The translations under genes were made by a program, and so were the position numbers. The notes under the pieces were generated by a model. The model did no database searches, was not told the origin of the DNA, and saw nothing but the letters and a program-made list of their open reading frames with translations. A DNA stretch of 10,213 bases, taken from contig CAKZNY010000271.1 in the NCBI GenBank assembly GCA_937132145.1, positions 1-10,213 of the forward strand. The letters run 5' to 3'. This DNA is from an uncultured Paracoccaceae bacterium. GTDB taxonomy: Bacteria > Pseudomonadota > Alphaproteobacteria > Rhodobacterales > Rhodobacteraceae. This document shows positions 1 to 5,974 of this stretch, piece after piece (within the stretch, counting starts at the first letter, position 1; every line of letters starts with the position of its first letter).

Positions 1-9
1 AATTAGATA

Positions 10-1206
10 ATGTTACATGGCCGGAAGGTTCTTCTTGTTATTGGCGGCGGAATTGCGGCGTATAAATGCCTCGATCTGATCCGGCGGCTGGCGGAGCGTG
101 GCGCAACGGTTACGCCTGTTCTGACCCGTGCTGCCACAGAATTCGTGACACCGTTATCGGTCGCAGCACTGGCGGGCGAGAAGGTCTACACCGATCTGTT
201 CGACCTGACCGACGAGGCCGAGATGGGTCACATCCAGCTTTCCCGCGCTGCGGATTTGTTGGTTGTGGCACCTGCGACAGCGGATTTATTGGCCAAGATG
301 GCGACAGGGCAGGCGAACGATCTGGCGACTACGCTTTTGCTGGCGACGGATAAACCCGTGCTGGTCGCCCCTGCGATGAACGTCCGCATGTGGGAACACC
401 CAGCGACACAACGAAATATCGCGACTTTGAAATCCGATGGTGTGCGGTTTGTTGGCCCCAATGATGGCGACATGGCGTGTGGCGAATTTGGCCCCGGGCG
501 GATGTCCGAGCCGCTGGAAATTATCAGCGCCATTAGTGGCATGCTGGCCGACGGTCCGCTTAGTGGCAAACATGTTTTGGTGACGTCTGGCCCGACACAC
601 GAGCCGATTGATCCGGTGCGGTATATCGCCAATCGCTCCTCCGGCGCACAGGGAACCGCGATTGCCGAGGCATTAGTGGCCCTTGGTGCGAGCGTTACGT
701 TTATTACCGGCCCCGCCGATGCGGAACGGCCCAAAGGCGTGAAGGTGGTTGAAATTCAAACCGCGCAACAAATGCTTGAGGCCACGCAAAACGCTTTGCC
801 CGCTGATGCTGCTATTTTTGCTGCCGCTGTGGCGGATTGGCGAGTGGCGAACGCGCAGGACTCCAAGATCAAGAAGGATGGGTCGGGCAACATGCCCTCG
901 TTTGATTTCATCGAGAACCCCGACATATTGCGGACCGTCTCAAAAATGCTTGAGGGCCGCCCGCAACTGGTTATCGGGTTTGCGGCTGAAACCGACGATG
1001 TGCTGGCTAATGCGACAGCCAAGTGGAAACGCAAAGGTTGTGACTGGATTATTGCGAACGATGTCTCGCCTGAAACGGGCATCATGGGTGGCTCGGAAAA
1101 CGCGGTTACGCTGATCTCCGACAAGGGGCAGGAGCCGTGGGCGCGGATGAGCAAGGTGGACGTTGCCCGCAAACTCGCCACCAGAATCGCCGAGGCGTTG
1201 GTTTGA
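10..1206 (+). CDS. coaBC: Bifunctional phosphopantothenoylcysteine decarboxylase / phosphopantothenate-cysteine ligase
   Basis: This enzyme carries out two consecutive steps of coenzyme A synthesis in the cytosol: CTP-dependent joining of cysteine to 4'-phosphopantothenate (CoaB), then FMN-dependent decarboxylation to 4'-phosphopantetheine (CoaC). The 398-residue length is normal for the fused protein. The N-terminal flavoprotein half (about 1-180) shows GGGIAAYK at 12-19, the catalytic His at 74 (GHIQLSR), PAMN at 121-124 and the active-site-lid Cys at 157 ([10 protein letters not shown]). The CoaB half (about 186-398) shows [15 protein letters not shown] at 192-206 followed by NRSSG at 208-212, AAVADW at 272-277, a KIKK lysine cluster at 286-289, NPDIL and GFAAET (323-328). 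The ATG at 10 is chosen because the [10 protein letters not shown] start matches the family; only nine bases lie upstream, so the promoter and any preceding gene are outside the window. Its stop overlaps the start of dut. Identity is secure. Confidence 0.97.
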   Translation: MLHGRKVLLVIGGGIAAYKCLDLIRRLAERGATVTPVLTRAATEFVTPLSVAALAGEKVYTDLFDLTDEAEMGHIQLSRAADLLVVAPATADLLAKMATGQANDLATTLLLATDKPVLVAPAMNVRMWEHPATQRNIATLKSDGVRFVGPNDGDMACGEFGPGRMSEPLEIISAISGMLADGPLSGKHVLVTSGPTHEPIDPVRYIANRSSGAQGTAIAEALVALGASVTFITGPADAERPKGVKVVEIQTAQQMLEATQNALPADAAIFAAAVADWRVANAQDSKIKKDGSGNMPSFDFIENPDILRTVSKMLEGRPQLVIGFAAETDDVLANATAKWKRKGCDWIIANDVSPETGIMGGSENAVTLISDKGQEPWARMSKVDVARKLATRIAEALV

Positions 1207-1670
1207 ACCAGATCGTTCGCATCCACCGGACCGAAAATTCCGACGTCGAAATTCCCTTGCCCGGCTACGAAACCGAAGGCTCGGCGGGTATGGATATACG
1301 GGCGAATTTTCCGGCTGAGACACGCGCCGAAGGTATCACCCTCGCTGTTGGTGCGCGCGCTTTAATCCCGACAGGCCTGAAATTTGAAATCCCGCTGGGG
1401 TACGAAGTGCAGATCCGTCCGCGCTCTGGTCTTGCGCTAAAACATGGCGTTACATTGGTTAACGCGCCGGGCACCATCGACAGCGATTATCGCGGCGAGG
1501 TCGGAATGATCCTGATTAACCTAGGCGATGAGCCCTTCCGCATCACCCACGGCGAACGTGTCGCGCAGATGGTGTTCGCGCAGGTCGCACGCTGTGAAAT
1601 TACCGAGGTAACCTCCCTAACCTCAACCGAACGCGGCGTTGGCGGCTTCGGTTCTACCGGAAACACGTAA
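1203..1670 (+). CDS. dut: dUTP diphosphatase (trimeric dUTPase)
   Basis: Hydrolyses dUTP to dUMP and pyrophosphate, keeping uracil out of DNA and supplying dUMP for thymidylate synthesis. All five motifs of the homotrimeric dUTPase family are present, numbered from the TTG start: motif 1 SAGMDIRA (27-34), motif 2 [11 protein letters not shown] (72-82), motif 3 [12 protein letters not shown] with catalytic Asp 93 (90-101), motif 4 [11 protein letters not shown] (113-123), and motif 5, the C-terminal arm [10 protein letters not shown] (144-153) that closes over the substrate. I chose TTG at 1203 over the in-frame ATG at 1137 because it gives 155 residues, a normal family length, with a typical NQIVRIHR beginning. 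The ATG would add 22 residues read wholly inside coaBC. The TTG shares bases with the coaBC TGA, which suggests translational coupling. Function is certain; the exact start is likely. Confidence 0.95.
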   Translation: MNQIVRIHRTENSDVEIPLPGYETEGSAGMDIRANFPAETRAEGITLAVGARALIPTGLKFEIPLGYEVQIRPRSGLALKHGVTLVNAPGTIDSDYRGEVGMILINLGDEPFRITHGERVAQMVFAQVARCEITEVTSLTSTERGVGGFGSTGNT

Positions 1671-1672
1671 AT

Positions 1673-2122
1673 ATGCTACGAATGTCCCGCAAAATCGTTC
1701 TGGCCTTGGAGGCCGTTCTGGATATCGCCTACAACGGGCGGCCGCACCCCGTGCAATCCAAGGACATAACCGAGCGCCAAGGTATTCCGCAACGCTATCT
1801 GGAACAGGTCCTGCAACAACTGGTGCGTGCCGGTGTGCTGAAAGGTGTTCGAGGCCCGCGCGGGGGATACACGCTGGCGCGGGAACGTCGTCGAATTACA
1901 CTGGGCGATGTTTTACGGGTTGTTAACCAGATGGAGAACGACGAGGATTCCACGGTTTCCTGCGCAGAATTAGGCGAGCAGATCATCAGCCCGATCTGGG
2001 AAGAAATGCAGGGCGATATCCTGAAGCATTACGATGCAATCACGTTGGAGGACCTGTGTCGTGAGGCCCAAGCAAAGGGAATTAAGCGGGCGGACGAGGA
2101 ATCCGTCAGCTTTACCATTTAG
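1673..2122 (+). CDS. Rrf2-family transcriptional regulator, probably controlling cysK
   Basis: A 149-residue winged helix-turn-helix regulator of the Rrf2 family (IscR, CymR, NsrR relatives). The DNA-binding region spans about residues 8-75: helix EAVLDIAYNG, the segment ITERQGIPQRYLEQVLQQL whose PQRYLEQ (39-45) lies in the recognition helix, and the wing GPRGGYTLA (61-69). A dimerisation helix follows (about 100-120). Only two cysteines are present, Cys 97 and Cys 129, far apart and not in the three-Cys spacing of IscR or NsrR. Iron-sulfur sensing of that type is therefore unlikely, and a cofactor-free CymR-like mode is the nearer comparison. It starts 2 bases after the dut stop and lies directly upstream of cysK, so a role in cysteine or sulfur control is a reasonable inference from context. 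ATG at 1682 is an alternative start; the family usually begins close to the R-x-S-R-K segment, so the two are hard to separate. Confidence 0.9.
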   Translation: MLRMSRKIVLALEAVLDIAYNGRPHPVQSKDITERQGIPQRYLEQVLQQLVRAGVLKGVRGPRGGYTLARERRRITLGDVLRVVNQMENDEDSTVSCAELGEQIISPIWEEMQGDILKHYDAITLEDLCREAQAKGIKRADEESVSFTI

Positions 2123-2208
2123 AAACCTTCCTTAACAAAACTAAACCGCCCCATATATGTTGAAGCGATCAAAGCCCCGATAGCTCTGGTTGTTCATTCA
2201 AAACTTTG

Positions 2209-2214
2209 TATAAT
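2209..2214 (+). promoter_or_regulatory. Probable -10 box of the cysK promoter
   Basis: A perfect TATAAT lies 25 bases before the cysK ATG, in the only sizeable spacer of the first gene block. A matching -35 box is poor: CTGGTT at 2186-2191 gives a 17-base spacing, while the nicer TTGTTC at 2190-2195 is too close (13 bases). A weak -35 would suit an activated or repressed promoter, and the regulator encoded just upstream is a candidate to act here. Transcription would begin near 2221, giving a leader of about 20 bases. Confidence 0.5.
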
Positions 2215-2224
2215 TCGCGGCGTT

Positions 2225-2231
2225 AAGAGGA
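2225..2231 (+). promoter_or_regulatory. Ribosome binding site of cysK
   Basis: AAGAGGA ends 8 bases before the ATG at 2240, a near-ideal Shine-Dalgarno sequence. It fixes the cysK start and is stronger than the sites in front of most other genes in this window. Confidence 0.75.
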
Positions 2232-2239
2232 TTTTAACC

Positions 2240-3190
2240 ATGCCTACACCACCACGCGGCCAGATTTACGACGACATAACGCAAACTATGGGCGGAACGC
2301 CGCTGGTTAGACTTTCGCGGTTCGCGGCGAAAATGGGTGTGAATACAGAAATTTGCGGGAAGCTTGAATTTTTCAACCCGATGGGCTCCGTAAAAGACCG
2401 TATCGGTGTCGGGATGATCGACGCGCTTGAGGCTTCGGGCGAATTAAAACCCGGCGGCACGTTGATCGAGCCGACCAGCGGCAATACCGGTATTTCGCTG
2501 GCATTTGTATGTGCCGCGCGCGGGTACAACCTGATCCTGACGATGCCTGAAACCATGTCGGTTGAGCGGCGAAAAATGTTGGGGCTCCTTGGGGCTAAAT
2601 TGGAACTGACCGACGGCGCCAAAGGTATAAAAGGCGCGATTGAGCGGGCTGAAGAAATGGTTAACGAGATTGAGGGCGCAATTCTGCCCCAGCAATTCAA
2701 AAACCCCGCAAACCCCGCGATACATGAAACCACCACGGCTGAGGAGATTTGGCAGGACACTGGCGGCAAAGTCGATGTGTTTATTTCTGGCGTTGGTACA
2801 GGCGGAACGCTTACGGGCGTCGGAAGGGTTCTGAAAAAACGGAACCCGAGCGTTCAGATCATCGCGGTCGAGCCGGAGGACAGCCCTGTTCTGTCTGGCG
2901 GCGTTGCCGGACCACATAAAATCCAAGGGATCGGGGCCGGAATTATTCCGCCGGTTATGGACGTTGATCTGATAGACGAGATTTTCACCATCAGCAACGA
3001 AACCGCCTTCGAGATGGCGCGAACACTGGCAACCGTTGAGGGGATTCCGGTTGGTATTTCGTCCGGTGCGGCGCTTGCGGCGGCTGTCGAAATCAGCGAA
3101 CGGCCTGAAATGGCAGGCAAACGGATCGTCGTGATCTTGCCGAGTTTCGCCGAGCGGTATCTGTCTACATCCCTGTTCGACGGTCTATGA
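2240..3190 (+). CDS. cysK: Cysteine synthase A (O-acetylserine sulfhydrylase)
   Basis: A PLP-dependent enzyme that makes L-cysteine from O-acetyl-L-serine and sulfide, the last step of assimilatory sulfur fixation. At 316 residues it has normal CysK length. Visible hallmarks are GGTPLVRL (18-25), the PLP-binding lysine in NPMGSVKDR (Lys 52), the substrate-binding loop TSGNTG (79-84), the phosphate-cradling GVGTGGT (184-190), HKIQGIGAG (226-234), and SSGAA (274-278), whose first serines contact the pyridine nitrogen. The C-terminus SFAERYLST replaces the commoner SGERYLST form. It has its own promoter-like sequence and a strong ribosome binding site. Its TGA overlaps the start of the next gene in an ATGA arrangement, so it is probably the first gene of a cysK, membrane protein, moeB transcript. 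CysM-type enzymes are the main alternative, but the motifs and length favour CysK. Confidence 0.95.
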   Translation: MPTPPRGQIYDDITQTMGGTPLVRLSRFAAKMGVNTEICGKLEFFNPMGSVKDRIGVGMIDALEASGELKPGGTLIEPTSGNTGISLAFVCAARGYNLILTMPETMSVERRKMLGLLGAKLELTDGAKGIKGAIERAEEMVNEIEGAILPQQFKNPANPAIHETTTAEEIWQDTGGKVDVFISGVGTGGTLTGVGRVLKKRNPSVQIIAVEPEDSPVLSGGVAGPHKIQGIGAGIIPPVMDVDLIDEIFTISNETAFEMARTLATVEGIPVGISSGAALAAAVEISERPEMAGKRIVVILPSFAERYLSTSLFDGL

Positions 3191-3495
3191 TGCTGGATCG
3201 TCTTGCCTCCGGTGGTTTGGCTACCGTTTTATTGATCACCTTTCTGGCCCTTGGGTATGCGCGCGTGCTGTATGCGCCGCGTCGGGTGTATATCGGCATT
3301 GCTGTGCTTGTTGCGCTGACACTCATAGGCTCGCAATTCCTGCCGTCACAGAATATATTCCGTATCAGAATCGCCGATAGCTTCGGCTTCGGGGGGCTTG
3401 TTCTGTTGTGGATGGCCCCTGTAATTGTATACGGTTTTCTGATTTGGTGGATACGCCGGAAAATACGCCTTCGGGAGGGAAATGATGGAAGCTAA
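3187..3495 (+). CDS. Small three-helix membrane protein, function unknown
   Basis: A 102-residue integral membrane protein that I do not recognise by a named family. Three hydrophobic stretches are visible, at about 9-29, 34-51 and 68-88. The short basic loop YAPRRVY between helices 1 and 2 and the strongly basic tail WIRRKIRLR (88-96) suggest that both face the cytoplasm. There are no cysteines or obvious catalytic residues. Its ATG overlaps the cysK stop (ATGA), and a second ATG follows at once at 3190. Its own stop lies 8-11 bases inside moeB, in another frame, so it is translationally coupled on both sides. Position suggests it serves the MoeB-like enzyme, for example by holding it at the membrane. 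From memory, some Rhodobacterales MoeB/ThiF proteins carry an N-terminal hydrophobic region, and this gene could be the unfused version. The tight overlaps and hydrophobic pattern support it being a real gene. Confidence 0.75.
   Translation: MMLDRLASGGLATVLLITFLALGYARVLYAPRRVYIGIAVLVALTLIGSQFLPSQNIFRIRIADSFGFGGLVLLWMAPVIVYGFLIWWIRRKIRLREGNDGS
3473..3480 (+). promoter_or_regulatory. Ribosome binding site of moeB
   Basis: GGGAGGGA lies inside the end of the membrane-protein gene. Its GGAGG core is 6 bases before the ATG at 3485 but only 3 before the ATG at 3482. This favours the second of the two adjacent ATGs and argues that moeB is translated on its own rather than by readthrough or frameshifting. 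Confidence 0.7.
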
Positions 3496-4237
3496 GGAAC
3501 TCGAACGCTACGCCCGTCACATCGTTTTGCGCGAAATCGGTGGAACAGGTCAGCAGAAACTTCGCAAGGCGCGGGTGCTGGTTATTGGCGCGGGCGGGCT
3601 TGGATCGCCGGTTTTGATGTACTTGGCGGCGGCGGGTGTCGGGGTTTTAGGGGTTGTTGATGATGACATTGTCAGCCTGTCCAACCTTCAGCGGCAGGTT
3701 TTGCATTCCACTCAAAGCATCGGGATGCCCAAGGTTTCATCTGCAATCGAGGCGGTCGAGCGCATTAACCCTCATGTAACAGTCGAGCCGCACCAGATCC
3801 GCATCACGGCTGAAAACGCCACCAAAATAATCGGTGATTACGATCTGGTTCTGGATGGTTCAGACAATTTCGACACGCGGTATTTGATTAACGACGTCTG
3901 CGTAGCCCTTAACAAGCCGTTAATTTCGGCGGCGATGAGCCAATGGGAAGGGCAAATCAGCCTGTATGATCCCGCAAATGGCGGCCCGTGTTATGCCTGT
4001 GTATTTCCTGAAAGACCCGCCGATGGTTTAGCACCATCGTGTTCCGAGGCAGGTGTGATGGGCGCTTTGGCGGGCGTCATGGGTTCGATGATGGCGGGCG
4101 AGGCGATAAAATATATCACGGGCGCAGGCGAAAGCCTGCGTGGACAAATGTTGCTCTTTGATGCTTTGTATGGCGAGAGCCGCAAATTCAAACTGACCGT
4201 TAATTCGGATTGTCTTGTTTGCGGTACGTCCGACTAG
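3485..4237 (+). CDS. moeB: MoeB/ThiF/HesA-type E1-like adenylyltransferase
   Basis: An E1-like enzyme that uses ATP to adenylate the C-terminal glycine of a small ubiquitin-fold sulfur carrier (MoaD for molybdopterin, ThiS for thiamine). From the ATG at 3485 it has 250 residues, the usual size of a single-domain MoeB. Seen directly are the ELERYARHIVLREIGG opening, the nucleotide loop GAGGLGSP (35-42), DDDIVSLSNLQRQVLH (59-74) with the Arg/Gln contacts, the Asp of DGSDNFDTR (124-132) expected to bind Mg-ATP, and two CxxC zinc pairs at Cys 169/172 and Cys 243/246. Cys 186 (PSCSEAG) matches the ThiF/MoeB cysteine near the crossover loop. There is no C-terminal rhodanese domain, so sulfur must come from another protein. 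No moaD or thiS is nearby, so which carrier it serves cannot be decided from context. It follows cysK and the membrane gene, and its stop overlaps that of the opposing gene. Confidence 0.88.
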   Translation: MEAKELERYARHIVLREIGGTGQQKLRKARVLVIGAGGLGSPVLMYLAAAGVGVLGVVDDDIVSLSNLQRQVLHSTQSIGMPKVSSAIEAVERINPHVTVEPHQIRITAENATKIIGDYDLVLDGSDNFDTRYLINDVCVALNKPLISAAMSQWEGQISLYDPANGGPCYACVFPERPADGLAPSCSEAGVMGALAGVMGSMMAGEAIKYITGAGESLRGQMLLFDALYGESRKFKLTVNSDCLVCGTSD

Positions 4238-5220
4238 AGCATGCTTGGCACGACCTGATCCGGTGGGCGGTGCCCGTCGGCGAAGGTTTTGATGTTGATG
4301 ATAACTTTTTCACCCATCTCGATCCGGCCCTCGATGGTTGCGGAACCCATATGCGGAAGCAGCAGAACGTTATCCAAACCCTTTAACCTTGGGTTAATAT
4401 CATTGCCGTGCTCATACACATCGAGGCCTGCGCCCGCCAATTCCCCTGCACGCAGCATTCGGGTCAGGGCGTTTTCGTCAACGATTTCGCCGCGGGCGGT
4501 GTTAATGATATACGCGCTCGGCTTCATTAGTTTCAGGCGGCGCGCATTTAGCAAATGGAACGTGCCGGGGGTGTGCGGGCAGTGGATCGACAAGATGTCC
4601 ACGCGCGCCAGCATTTGATCGAGGCTTTCCCAATACGTCGCCTCTAACGCCGCTTCGGTATCCAGATGCAGGCGGCGACGGTTGTGATAATGAACCTGCA
4701 AGCCAAAGGCTTTTGCGCGGGTGGCCACGGCCTGACCAATCCGGCCCATGCCAAGAATGCCAAGGCGTTTGCCGCCAATTCGGTGGCCCATCAGCGCGGT
4801 GGGTGCCCAACCCTGCCAATCGCCTTGCTGCATCAACATTGTGCCTTCGCGAAGACGGCGCGGGACAGCCAGGATCATCGCCATGGTCATATCGGCGGTA
4901 TCATCCGTCAAAACACCCGGAGTGTTGGAAACCATAATCCCGCGTTTCAGCGCCGTTTGCACGTCGATGTGGTCGAAACCTGAACCGTAATTCGCGATAA
5001 GGCGCAGGTTATCGTTCGCGTGGGCCAGCATCTTTTGGTCAATCACATCCCCAAGGGTCGGCACCAGAATATCGGCACGGCTGATGGCATTGGCCAAGGT
5101 CTCGGCATCCATCTTTTCGTCTGTCTCGTTCAGCTCCACATCGAAAAGTTCGCGCATACGGGTCTCGACAGGTTCGGGCAAACGACGGGTTACGATGACC
5201 TTCAGGGGTGCTTTTGTCAT
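4234..5220 (-). CDS. D-2-hydroxyacid dehydrogenase, D-glycerate dehydrogenase / glyoxylate-hydroxypyruvate reductase type
   Basis: A 328-residue NAD(P)H-dependent dehydrogenase of the D-isomer-specific family, most like enzymes reducing hydroxypyruvate or glyoxylate. The substrate-binding lobe has NYGSGFDHIDV (77-87). The nucleotide domain has SNTPGVLTDDTAD (98-110), the Rossmann loop GMGRIG (157-162) and HNRRR at 179-183; the arginines after the second strand suggest a preference for NADPH. Catalytic Arg 243 (NTARGEIVDE) and His 290 (LPHMGSAT) are in place. The third triad member, normally the Glu of an FENEP-like segment 29 residues after the Arg, aligns here with Gly 272 in YEHGNDINP; Glu 270 or Asp 274 might substitute. 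A GAGG motif (complement of 5231-5234) lies 10 bases before the ATG. The gene converges on moeB and diverges from the SH3 protein gene. Family is certain; substrate is not. Confidence 0.9.
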   Translation of the reverse strand: MTKAPLKVIVTRRLPEPVETRMRELFDVELNETDEKMDAETLANAISRADILVPTLGDVIDQKMLAHANDNLRLIANYGSGFDHIDVQTALKRGIMVSNTPGVLTDDTADMTMAMILAVPRRLREGTMLMQQGDWQGWAPTALMGHRIGGKRLGILGMGRIGQAVATRAKAFGLQVHYHNRRRLHLDTEAALEATYWESLDQMLARVDILSIHCPHTPGTFHLLNARRLKLMKPSAYIINTARGEIVDENALTRMLRAGELAGAGLDVYEHGNDINPRLKGLDNVLLLPHMGSATIEGRIEMGEKVIINIKTFADGHRPPDQVVPSML

Positions 5221-5285
5221 ATTGCTTTTGCCTCATCGGGTTGAAAACTTTGTGCTAACATGGCAGCAAAGGAACGGCGGGGGAA

Positions 5286-5299
5286 TGGCAAAAATGCCA
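5286..5299. promoter_or_regulatory. Inverted repeat TGGCA-N4-TGCCA, candidate operator
   Basis: A perfect 5-base inverted repeat around AAAA lies in the 114-base spacer between the divergent dehydrogenase and SH3 genes, about 36 bases before the SH3 start. A further TGGCA half-site occurs at 5261-5265. The symmetry and position fit a binding site for a dimeric regulator. I see no clear -35/-10 pair here on either strand, and a short repeat like this can occur by chance. Confidence 0.3.
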
Positions 5300-5334
5300 A
5301 ACCGCGCGATGCAGGCTAATTACAGGCGTATATC

Positions 5335-5865
5335 ATGTTGAAACCCATGCGACATTTGTTGCGAACCATCGTTATTCTGGCGATTGCATCTGGTTTGGGT
5401 GCATCATTTGTAGCCGCGCAGCAGACCGCGGAACCGATACTTGGACCGATCACCAACCTGCCGTTACCGCGTTACGTCAGCCTGAAAGGTACAGAAGCCA
5501 ATGTCCGGCGCGGGCCGAGCCATACGCATCCTACCGACTGGGTGTTGATGCGTGCCGGCACGCCTTTGCAAATCACGGCCGAGTTTGAGCATTGGCGGCG
5601 TGTGCGGGATCAAGACAATGTCGGGGGCTGGATACATTATTCGCTGCTTAGCGGCCACCGGACGGTTGTTGTAGTGGGGCAGCGTATTCCACTGCACGAA
5701 GAACCGAGCGAGACATCGCGCACGATCGCGTTGGCGGAAAAGGGCGTGATTGCTTCCCTTGGAACGTGCCTGCCGAATTGGTGCGAGATCGAAACGGGCG
5801 GGTTTGAAGGTTGGGTTTTAAAGTCCGAAATTTGGGGCGTAGGGGCCGCAGAGATACGCGAGTAG
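5335..5865 (+). CDS. Secreted bacterial SH3-domain protein
   Basis: A 176-residue exported protein of the bacterial SH3 type (SH3_4/DUF1058-like). A signal peptide is clear: basic start KPMRHLLR, hydrophobic core TIVILAIASGLGASF, probable cleavage near VAA-QQ (about residue 28). The mature part carries two SH3-like repeats: about 48-108, with the signature ANVRRGPS (55-62) and ending GGWIHYSLLSG, and about 110-168, ending EGWVLKSEIWG. Such domains usually bind cell-wall peptides or other envelope components. Cys 145 and Cys 150 could form a disulfide in the periplasm. ATG at 5335 is used because CAGG lies 9 bases upstream; ATG at 5347 (MRHLLR) is a plausible alternative that keeps the signal peptide. 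It is divergent from the dehydrogenase gene and followed after 109 bases by the DUF2125 gene. Proteins of this kind have at times been mislabelled aspartyl-tRNA synthetase in databases; nothing here resembles one. Confidence 0.85.
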   Translation: MLKPMRHLLRTIVILAIASGLGASFVAAQQTAEPILGPITNLPLPRYVSLKGTEANVRRGPSHTHPTDWVLMRAGTPLQITAEFEHWRRVRDQDNVGGWIHYSLLSGHRTVVVVGQRIPLHEEPSETSRTIALAEKGVIASLGTCLPNWCEIETGGFEGWVLKSEIWGVGAAEIRE

Positions 5866-5974
5866 TTGCTTATCGGATAATCCATACCTACCTATTCAAC
5901 AGCTAAGTATTGCCCGTTACATGCGTCGCAGATAAACTTCTGCACAAATTCTATTCATTGTTGGAGATTATAAG

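Noticed and set aside
228..734. Long open frame on the - strand inside coaBC (168 codons)
   Set aside because: It lies wholly antisense to a clearly conserved gene, matches no family I recognise, and is explained by the codon bias of coaBC.
756..1226. Second antisense open frame of 156 codons inside coaBC
   Set aside because: Low-complexity Ser/Ala-rich translation with no domain and no plausible ribosome binding site; a shadow of the CoaB half.
2152..2159. CATATATG palindrome in the spacer before cysK
   Set aside because: A simple AT-alternating 8-base palindrome is expected by chance in AT-rich spacers, and nothing ties it to the Rrf2 regulator.
5870..5880. TTATC-G-GATAA palindrome just after the SH3 gene stop
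   Set aside because: The one-base loop cannot form a hairpin and no T-tract follows, so it is not a terminator; as an operator it is too short to support.
5866..5974. Search for a promoter in front of the DUF2125 gene
   Set aside because: The best pair, TTGCCC at 5910-5915 with GATAAA at 5931-5936, has a spacing of only 15 bases and weak matches, so I did not list it.
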